A program made the translations under genes and the position numbers. Below the pieces are notes generated by a model. It was not told where the DNA came from. It saw nothing but the letters and a program-made list of their open reading frames with translations, and did no database searches. 8,363 bases of DNA from Acidobacteriaceae bacterium. Lineage in GTDB: Bacteria; Acidobacteriota; Terriglobia; Terriglobales; Acidobacteriaceae. The stretch lies in assembly GCA_003166055.1 (NCBI GenBank), contig PMWR01000228.1:515-8877 (forward strand), given 5' to 3'. Below are positions 1 to 6,400 of this stretch, in pieces (positions within the stretch are counted from its first letter, which is position 1; every line of letters starts with the position of its first letter).

Positions 1-75
1 CTGGAGCAGGAAGTCGTCAGCTTCGAAAAAATGTTCACCGGAATCACGCGCGTGCTGGCCGTCGCCAAGGCGTAG
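1..75 (+). CDS. 3' end of an upstream gene, probably a PadR-family transcriptional regulator (partial)
   Basis: Frame 1 is open from the left edge and ends at a TAG at 73-75, giving the 24-residue tail LEQEVVSFEKMFTGITRVLA followed by VAKA. The amphipathic pattern, with a charged helix followed by a hydrophobic terminal helix, resembles the C-terminal dimerisation helix of small PadR-type winged-helix regulators, which in acidobacteria commonly sit directly before ADOP-type permease genes. The DNA-binding part lies outside the window, so the family call rests mainly on gene context. The stop is 11 bases from the start of the permease gene and overlaps its Shine-Dalgarno sequence, which supports co-transcription and probably translational coupling. 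If it is PadR-like, it probably represses its own operon; this is inference. Confidence 0.6.
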   Translation: MEQEVVSFEKMFTGITRVLAVAKA

Positions 76-79
76 GAGG
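74..79 (+). promoter_or_regulatory. Strong Shine-Dalgarno site of the permease gene, overlapping the upstream stop codon
   Basis: AGGAGG lies 7 bases before the ATG at 87. Its first two bases are the last two of the upstream TAG (73-75). This fixes the ATG at 87 as the start and suggests that a ribosome ending the upstream gene can restart here. Confidence 0.85.
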
Positions 80-86
80 TTAAGCC

Positions 87-2780
87 ATGCAGTTTCTTCG
101 CAAGCTGTTCAGCCGCAATCGCCGTTATGACGACATCTCGGTCTCCATTCAGGAGCATATTGAAGAGCGGACCGAGGAATTGATGGCGGAGGGGAGGTCT
201 CGCAAGCAGGCCGAGCAGGCGGCGCGGCGCGAGTTCGGCAACGTAACTTTGATGCGGGAGCGGAGCCGCGAAGTGTGGCAGTGGGCAGCGCTTGAGTCTC
301 TGCTTGCGGATTTGAAGCTGGTCTTTCGGCGGTTGCGGAAGTCGCCGGGGTTCGCAGCTACGGTGCTGCTGACGATGGCACTGGGGATCGGCGCAAATAC
401 GGCGGTGTTCAGCGTGATTGACAGCGTGCTGCTGAAGCCGCTGCCTTATCCCGATTCCAGTCGGCTGGTCGCGCTGATTCTGAACGCTCCAGGGGCCGCG
501 GGAATGGCGGACTTTACCGGCGGCCTGCGGATTTCGCCCTCGATGTATCTGACCTTCTCCGGGCACAACCGGAGCTTCCAGTCGATGGGTGTTTGGACGT
601 CGGGCACGGCAAGCGTGACGGGGCTTGCGCAACCCGAGCAGGTTCAGACGGCGCTGATCAGCGACGGCATCCTTGAAACGCTTGGCGTTCCTGCTACAGC
701 AGGGCGGTGGTTCTCACAAGTCGATCAGGATCCGCGCGGGGCAAAGACCGTGATGTTGAGCTACGGCTATTGGCAGCGGCGCTTTGGCGGCGACAAATCA
801 GTGATTGGGCGGAGTATCCAGGTGGATGCGCAGACGCGAGAGATTGTGGGTGTGATGCCGCGCGGGTTCAAGATGGTCGATCACGAGTTCGATTTGCTGG
901 TGCCGCTGGCCGTCGATCGGACCAACCAAAAGCTGGCGCCATTCTACCTGGAGGGCATTGGCCGCCTTAAACCGGGAATAAGCGTGGCGCAGGCCGATGC
1001 GGACGTGACGCGGCTGATTTCGCTGTGGATGGATTCCTGGTCCAACGGGCCGGGCACGAACCCGCATTTCTACGAAAGGTGGAGAATAACGCCGAGTTTC
1101 CGTTCACTGAAACAGCGAGTCGTGGGCGACGTGGGCGGCGTGCTGTGGACGGTGATGGCGACGATTGGCCTGGTGATGCTGATTGCCTGCACCAACGTTG
1201 CGAACCTGCTGCTGGTTCGCGCGGAATCGCGCCAGCAGGAGCTCGCGATCCGGGCCGCATTGGGAGCCGGCCGCGCCCGCATCGCGCGCGAACTGCTGAC
1301 GGAAAGCTTGACTCTCGGGTTGATGGGAGGAGTCGTCGCAGTGGGCGTGGCGTACGCGGGATTGCGTCTGCTGACTGCAATTGGGCCGGCCGACTTGCCC
1401 AGGCTGAGCGAAGTCTCGCTGGATGCGCGTGCGCTTTGTTTCACTCTTTTTCTTTCGGTTTTCTCAGGGTTGTTGTTCGGATCGATTCCTGTGCTCAGGT
1501 ACGCGCGCGCCAAGGTCTCGACAGCCATCGGGAGTGCAAACCGCACAGCCAGCGCAGGCCGTGGGCGGCTGAGATCGCGGAACGTGCTGGTGGTGGCGCA
1601 AGTGGCCATGGCGCTGGTGCTGCTGGTGAGCGCGCTGCTGATGATCCGCACCTTCGCGGCGCTGCGGAACGTCGACCCCGGGTTTTCCGACGCAGCGCAT
1701 GTCCAGACGATGCATATCTGGATTCCCGATTTGCTGATTACGGACCCGCAAACAGTGACGCGCGTGCAGAACAGCATTGTCGACAAACTCGCAGCCATTC
1801 CCGGCGTAACGTCCGTCGGGTTCGCAGGCGCCGTGCCCATGGAGAACAACGATCCCAACTGGGACGAGATTGGCGCGGAGGGAAAGCGATATGACGGCGG
1901 CGAACCACCTCTTCGGCTATTCAATTACGTCTCGCCGAATTACTTTCACACCGCGGGGACAAAACTGGTTGCGGGCCGCGATTTTACCTGGGACGACAAC
2001 TACGGGTTGAGGCCAGTGGTGATTGTGTCTGAGAACTTCGCCCGCGAGTCGTGGGGATCGGCTTCTGCCGCTGTGGGCAAGCGCGTGCGCCAGTTTTCGA
2101 GTATGCCGTGGCAGGAGGTGGTTGGCGTTGTCCAGGATGTTCGCCAGCACGGCGTGGATCAGGATGCTCCGCCCACCGTCTATTGGACGGCGATGCTCAA
2201 CGATCCGTATACCCGGACGCCGACCATTGACGGACCGCGCTCGGTCACTTTCGTGATTCACAGCAGTCGCGCCGGAAACGAAGGCTTTCTCGCGGAGGTG
2301 CAGCGAGCCGTCTGGTCAGTGAACGCAAATCTGCCGCTCGCGTCGGTGCAAACGATGCAGGACCTCTACAGCAAATCGCAGGCTCGCACTTCGTTCACGT
2401 TGGTGATGCTGGCGATTGCCGGATCAATGGCCCTTGCTCTGGGAGTCATAGGCATCTACGGCGTGATCTCTTATGCGGTTTCGCAGCGCACCCGCGAGAT
2501 TGGTGTCCGGTTGGCGCTGGGCGCGCAGAAGAACGACCTGAAGTGGATGTTTGTTCGTTCCGCGCTGCTGCTAACGGGCTGCGGGATCGCGTTGGGCCTG
2601 GGCACGGCAGCCGCGCTGATGCATTTGATGAAGTCACTGCTGTTTGGCATCAGCCCGCTCGATCCCTTTACCTACATCACGGTGCCGCTGATCCTGGCCA
2701 TCTCCGCTGCGCTGGCGAGCTATCTGCCGGCGCGGCGGGCGGCTTCGGTTGACCCGGTTGAGGCGCTGAGAGCGGAGTAG
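87..2780 (+). CDS. ADOP-type (MacB/FtsX-like) ABC transporter permease, duplicated domain form
   Basis: Inner-membrane permease of the MacB/FtsX superfamily, 897 residues, in the length range of the acidobacterial duplicated orphan permease (ADOP) family. Residues 1-80 form a charged cytosolic prefix (EHIEERTEELMAEGRSRKQA region) typical of this family. A first transmembrane helix (about 88-113) is followed by a periplasmic MacB-type core (about 116-340). The first FtsX unit has helices near 350-377, 405-430 and 450-470, with the cytosolic coupling motif RQQELAIRAALGAGRARIAR (382-401). A second copy starts with a helix at about 499-520, then a second periplasmic core (about 521-765). The last FtsX helices lie near 770-797, 823-847 and 866-881, with a matching motif RTREIGVRLALGA (801-813) and the usual ending PARRAASVDPVEALRAE. 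The fused two-unit layout means one chain may supply both halves of a transporter. No ATPase gene is in the window, so the partner is unknown. Substrate cannot be read from the sequence; the family is linked to export or to force transmission across the periplasm rather than uptake. Confidence 0.93.
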   Translation: MQFLRKLFSRNRRYDDISVSIQEHIEERTEELMAEGRSRKQAEQAARREFGNVTLMRERSREVWQWAALESLLADLKLVFRRLRKSPGFAATVLLTMALGIGANTAVFSVIDSVLLKPLPYPDSSRLVALILNAPGAAGMADFTGGLRISPSMYLTFSGHNRSFQSMGVWTSGTASVTGLAQPEQVQTALISDGILETLGVPATAGRWFSQVDQDPRGAKTVMLSYGYWQRRFGGDKSVIGRSIQVDAQTREIVGVMPRGFKMVDHEFDLLVPLAVDRTNQKLAPFYLEGIGRLKPGISVAQADADVTRLISLWMDSWSNGPGTNPHFYERWRITPSFRSLKQRVVGDVGGVLWTVMATIGLVMLIACTNVANLLLVRAESRQQELAIRAALGAGRARIARELLTESLTLGLMGGVVAVGVAYAGLRLLTAIGPADLPRLSEVSLDARALCFTLFLSVFSGLLFGSIPVLRYARAKVSTAIGSANRTASAGRGRLRSRNVLVVAQVAMALVLLVSALLMIRTFAALRNVDPGFSDAAHVQTMHIWIPDLLITDPQTVTRVQNSIVDKLAAIPGVTSVGFAGAVPMENNDPNWDEIGAEGKRYDGGEPPLRLFNYVSPNYFHTAGTKLVAGRDFTWDDNYGLRPVVIVSENFARESWGSASAAVGKRVRQFSSMPWQEVVGVVQDVRQHGVDQDAPPTVYWTAMLNDPYTRTPTIDGPRSVTFVIHSSRAGNEGFLAEVQRAVWSVNANLPLASVQTMQDLYSKSQARTSFTLVMLAIAGSMALALGVIGIYGVISYAVSQRTREIGVRLALGAQKNDLKWMFVRSALLLTGCGIALGLGTAAALMHLMKSLLFGISPLDPFTYITVPLILAISAALASYLPARRAASVDPVEALRAE

Positions 2781-2795
2781 GGGGGCAGGAGGGGC

Positions 2796-2826
2796 AGCGC
2801 AGGGGCTGAATCCCTGTGCTATTTTC
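2796..2826 (+). terminator. Possible intrinsic terminator after the permease gene
   Basis: Sixteen bases after the permease stop, AGCGCAGGG (2796-2804) can pair with CCCTGTGCT (2812-2820): nine pairs including one G-U, with a 7-base loop. It is followed by ATTTTC, a short T-run. The position and strand suit transcription termination of the regulator-permease operon. The T-run is short, so the hairpin could instead be part of a dispersed acidobacterial intergenic repeat or act only as a 3' stabilising stem. Confidence 0.4.
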
Positions 2827-3027
2827 AGGGTGCTTTCGGCTCAACTGAATCGCCTGGTGAAGAATGCCCGATTTTTGATCAGACGCCGCCGATCTGGGGA
2901 CGCTCGATGGATGGCACAGTTTCATCTTTCGCTTTGCGTTCCGAGCCGCGCACCTGAGTCAGATTCACCGAGTTACCAAACGGTCTCTGCCTGCCCGACT
3001 TGAGCCTGTTGATGAGAGCTGCTGCCG

Positions 3028-3084
3028 CGGATGGATTCCAACTTGTGGATTTCGAGCCATTGGTTTCGGTGGCGAATCCATCCG
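3028..3084. repeat. Perfect 11-bp inverted repeat with 35-bp spacer
   Basis: CGGATGGATTC (3028-3038) is the exact reverse complement of GAATCCATCCG (3074-3084). The long spacer makes it a weak RNA hairpin, so a paired protein-binding site or a remnant of a repeat element are alternatives. Part of the right arm overlaps the second copy of the direct repeat CCGAGTTACC. Confidence 0.6.
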
Positions 3085-3132
3085 AGTTACCGATGGCTTC
3101 ACGGCATTCATCGGAGTTTCATCTCCTGGTCA

Positions 3133-3162
3133 CTGACCAATCGAACCGAACCGTGGTACGAT
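3133..3162 (+). promoter_or_regulatory. Weak candidate sigma-70-type promoter for the secreted repeat protein
   Basis: CTGACC (3133-3138) and TACGAT (3157-3162) match the -35 and -10 consensus at four positions each and are 18 bases apart. The -10 is preceded by TGG, an extended -10 pattern. Transcription would start near 3169-3170 and give a leader of about 130 bases that contains both downstream inverted repeats. Such matches arise often by chance. Confidence 0.2.
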
Positions 3163-3184
3163 TCCGCATTCTTCAAGACACGCG

Positions 3185-3223
3185 AATGCCGGATTCCTGC
3201 TCTACCCATAGGCATCCGGCATT
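3185..3223 (+). repeat. Perfect 10-bp inverted repeat in the leader of the large gene
   Basis: AATGCCGGAT (3185-3194) is the exact reverse complement of ATCCGGCATT (3214-3223), separated by 19 bases. The right arm is followed by TTG, not a long T-run, so it is a poor terminator. It lies 76 bases before the ATG at 3300 and could be an operator or a leader RNA hairpin. Confidence 0.6.
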
Positions 3224-3231
3224 TGTTATGG

Positions 3232-3265
3232 GCCGCTGTTTATTGATCAAGTAATAAACAACGGC
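3232..3265 (+). promoter_or_regulatory. Strong imperfect palindrome / hairpin 34 bases upstream of the large gene
   Basis: GCCGCTGTTTATT (3232-3244) pairs with AATAAACAACGGC (3253-3265): four G-C pairs, one C/A mismatch, then eight A/T-rich pairs, closing an 8-base spacer. The left arm's last T and the spacer form a TGATCA palindrome (3244-3249). It ends 20 bases before the Shine-Dalgarno site. It could be an operator for a dimeric regulator or a 5'-leader stem that affects transcript stability. It is not followed by a T-run, so it is unlikely to be a terminator. Confidence 0.6.
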
Positions 3266-3285
3266 GAGCCGGTTGACTTTGATCC

Positions 3286-3290
3286 AGGAG
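3286..3290 (+). promoter_or_regulatory. Shine-Dalgarno site of the large secreted-protein gene
   Basis: AGGAG is followed by nine bases and then ATG at 3300. This supports 3300 as the start; the next in-frame ATG (3309) would be 18 bases away, too far for this site. Confidence 0.75.
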
Positions 3291-3299
3291 CAAACAGCC

Positions 3300-3449
3300 A
3301 TGTTCTCGATGTCTTCCGCAGCCTTTCCAATCATTACTGCCGATACCTCTCGTCGCGTTTCCAGCAGTCTATGGAATCGGAGCAAGCTGGTAGCCCTGTG
3401 CGCTGTTCTGGCTATGCTGCTGTGCGTGGCAGGGAGCATTGCGTCTGCA
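3300..3449 (+). other. Signal peptide (Sec-type) with long N-region
   Basis: Residues 1-29 form a polar N-region with arginines and a lysine (R18, R19, R27, K29). A hydrophobic core LVALCAVLAMLLCVAG follows (30-45), then SIASA with an A-x-A signal peptidase I site, so cleavage is expected after residue 50, before QTAHF. There is no lipobox (the core cysteines C34 and C42 are not in an L-x-x-C context followed by a mature start), so a lipoprotein is unlikely. The N-region is longer than usual, but the ribosome binding site supports this start. Confidence 0.8.
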
Positions 3450-6400
3450 CAAACCGCCCATTTCGGCGGGGCGCAGACCACGGTGAATTACGTCTTTGGC
3501 GCCGGTGAACCAGTTGGTGTTGCCGTGGATAGCAGCGGCAATCTCTTCGTGGCGCAAGCCAACGATGGCGGAGGTGTTTACGAGATTTCCGCAGTCAATG
3601 GAAGCATTCCGTCTACGCCAACCGTGAGGTTACTCGGCAGCGGATTCGCCGAGCCGACAGCGGTCGCGGTAGACAAAAACGGAAACGTCTACGTAGCCGA
3701 TAGAGGAAACGAAAAAGTAAAAGAAATACTGGCAGTCGGTGGAAGCATTCCAGCCTCGCCAACGATCGTAACTCTTGCCAGTGGCTTTTATCCCTTCGGA
3801 GTCGCCGTAGATGGAGGCGGCAACGTCTACGTCGCCGATTATTATGACAGCGCGGTCAAGGAGATTCTGGCGGTCAATGGCAGCATTCCGGCCTCGCCAA
3901 CCATCCTTACGTTGGGGAGCGGGATGAATAATCCCTGGGCGGTGGCAGTGGACGGCAGCGGAGACGTCTACGTCGGCGCCACTGACGACGAGACCGTAAG
4001 ACAGGTTTTTGAAATCGTGGCGGTGAACGGCAGCATCCCGGCCACGCCCACCGTCAACACGCTGGGCAGTGGCTTCTGCGCCCCCGATGGCGTGGCTGTG
4101 GATCATAGCGGCAATGTGTATGTAGCCGACTACTGCAATAGCGCAGTGTACGAAATGTTGGCGGTCGATGGCAGCATACCCGGTTCACCCATGATCGAGA
4201 CGCTGGCTAGCAACCTCAGCGCTCCTGAAGGCGTGGCAGTGGACAGCAATGGAAATGTCTATGTCGGCGGCATATTTACCGAGATTCAAAGGATATCGCC
4301 TTTCGGCGGGAACTTTGGAACGGCGAATGTGGGAACCAGGAGCCAGGCAATCTCTCTGCTCTTTACCTTCGACACGGCCGGAACGCTGGGCTCAATCTCT
4401 GTATTGACAGAGGGCGCAACCGGGTTGGATTTTGCCAACGCCGGGACGGGAACCTGCGCGGCGAACACCGCATATACCGCCGGCCAAACCTGCACCGTGA
4501 ACGTGACCTTCAACCCTAAGTTTGCCGGAACACGCAATGGCGCGGTGGTGCTCAGCAGCAGCAATGGAAACGCGATTGCCGCCGCCTACCTGCAGGGAGT
4601 GGGCACAGGGCCGCAGATCAGCTTCCTGCCGAATGCCGAGAGCACGGTTGCATCCAGCGGCCTTTTTGCTCCGTATGGGGTTGCGGTCGACGGCAGCGGC
4701 AACGTCTATATCGATGATGTCGGAGGCGGCCTGGCACTCAAAGACACCTTGACGGCAGGAGCGTATACGCAAAGCCCCTTGCTAACCAGCCTGACCAGTT
4801 CTTCAACCGGAATTGCGGTGGACGGCAGCGGCAGCGTCTATCTGACCAATAACTCAACGGGCCAGATTCTCAAGGAGACGCTGACTGCTGCAGGAGCGTA
4901 CAGTGAAAGCATTTTGCCAACCAGCGGCTTAGTTTCCCCGTATGGTGTGGCCGTCGATGGAAGCGGCAACGTTTACATTTCCGACACCGCCGAAGATGAG
5001 GTCATCAAAGAGACGCTGACTGCGGGAGTCTACGCTCAGAGCATTTTGCCAACGAGCGGCCTGAATACACCGGGCGGTGTAGCAGTCGATGGGGGTGGCA
5101 ATGTCTACATCGTCGATAGTGGAAATGGACGGATTATCAAGGAGACACTGGCAGCGGGAGTCTATTCTCAAACCATTTTGCCAACCAGCGGTCTGGGTTA
5201 CCCGGTCGGAGTTGCGGTAGACGGAAATGGAAACGTCTATATTGCCGACAACGAAATGAACCTGATATTCAAAGAAACGCCCTCAAACGGAACCTACATC
5301 CAGAGTGTTGTAGCCACCAGCGCACTATCGGGCCCACAGGGCGTCGCAGTCGATGGGAGCGGGAATATCTATATTACGGATGAAGGGAACGTGCGTGTGT
5401 TGAAGGAGGACTTCTTCGACCCGCCGAGCCTGACATTTGCCAACACCGTTGTGGGCGCGACCAGCGCCGACAGTCCTCGAACGATTACGGTCGAGAACAC
5501 CGGCAATGCCGAGCTGATTTTCCCTACTCCATCCACTGGCAGCAACCCGAGCGTCGCGGCGAGCTTTACTCTCAATAGCAGCGGCTCCTCTGATTGCCCG
5601 TTGGTCAAGAGCGGTTCTTCATCGCCCGGAACGCTGGCTGCAGGCGCATCCTGCCAGTTACCCATCAGTTTCGTTCCTTGGTCAACCGGCGCCGTCAGCG
5701 GCTATTTGGCCCTGACGGATAACAATCTGAATGCCGCCGCTCCGAGTTACTCAGTTCAAAACATTACGCTAAACGGTACAGGCACTCAGGCTACGCCAAG
5801 TTTCACACTCGGCGCCTCGCCTTCTTCCGTGACCGTACTCCAGGGCGCACTAAGTACATCCGGGATCACCGTGGCTGGCGTAAGCGGATTCAACGGCACC
5901 GTAAGCCTGGCTGCCTCCAGCCTACCCAGCGGAGTCACCGCGTCGTTCAGTCCAAACTCCACAACGGGGAGTAGCGTTCTGACCGTGACCGCGAGCAGCG
6001 CCGCAGCGGTTGGAACCTACAACGTGACTATCACCGGAACTTCTGGCTCGCTGACTGCAGCGGCCACGCTGGTTCTGACCGTTGGTCCCTTGCCGAGCTT
6101 TACAATCGGCGCCTCGCCCGCTTCTCTGGCCGAGGCCCAGGGCGGTTCCGTCACATCCACTATCACGGTGACCGGCTTGAACGGATTCACGGGCAGCGCA
6201 AATCTGGCTGCGTCCGGCCTGCCCACCGGTGTGACGGCATCTTTCAGTCCGAACCCGGCAACCGGGGCCAGTGTGCTCACCTTGACTGCGAACGTCTCAG
6301 CCACTCCCGGAACTGCGACGGTGACCATAAGCGGCACCTCTGGCACACTGACCGCAACCACCTCTCTTGTTCTGACAATCAATACGCCGCCGGGCTTCGC

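Larger units (their letters stand above)
2781..3299. other. 519-bp intergenic region without a convincing gene, rich in inverted repeats
   Basis: No frame here has a start, a ribosome binding site and a plausible protein. Two overlapping frames at 3000-3254 and 3031-3246 give proteins with no recognisable pattern and no Shine-Dalgarno site. The region starts with a G-rich stretch and hairpin after the permease. It carries the 10-bp direct repeat CCGAGTTACC at 2968-2977 and 3082-3091. It ends with a series of inverted repeats listed separately, closest to the start of the large secreted-protein gene. The likely roles are termination on the left and the promoter plus leader of the next gene on the right. 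Confidence 0.6.

Noticed and set aside
1025..1924. Long alternative frames on both strands inside the permease gene (289 and 284 codons)
   Set aside because: They overlap a clear, full-length permease. Their proteins are Arg/Ser/Ala-rich without domain patterns, as expected for GC-rich shadow frames.
3000..3254. Small plus-strand frames in the intergenic region (84 and 71 codons)
   Set aside because: No Shine-Dalgarno site, one would need a TTG start, the proteins resemble no family, and the region is occupied by inverted repeats and the probable leader of the next gene.
3273..3278. TTGACT as a -35 promoter element
   Set aside because: Only 21 bases separate it from the start codon, so a -10 box would fall on the ribosome binding site and start codon.
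3400..3449. Lipoprotein signal peptide, because of cysteines C34 and C42 in the hydrophobic core
   Set aside because: Neither cysteine sits in a proper lipobox at the end of the core, whereas ASA followed by Q at 48-51 is a good signal peptidase I site.
3630..4106. Reverse-strand frame of 158 codons with apparent internal repeats
   Set aside because: Its repeats are the mirror of the NHL repeats on the plus strand; it has no independent start signal and lies wholly inside the large gene. The same applies to the reverse frames at 4286-4772, 5369-5665, 6017-6590 and 7511-7921.
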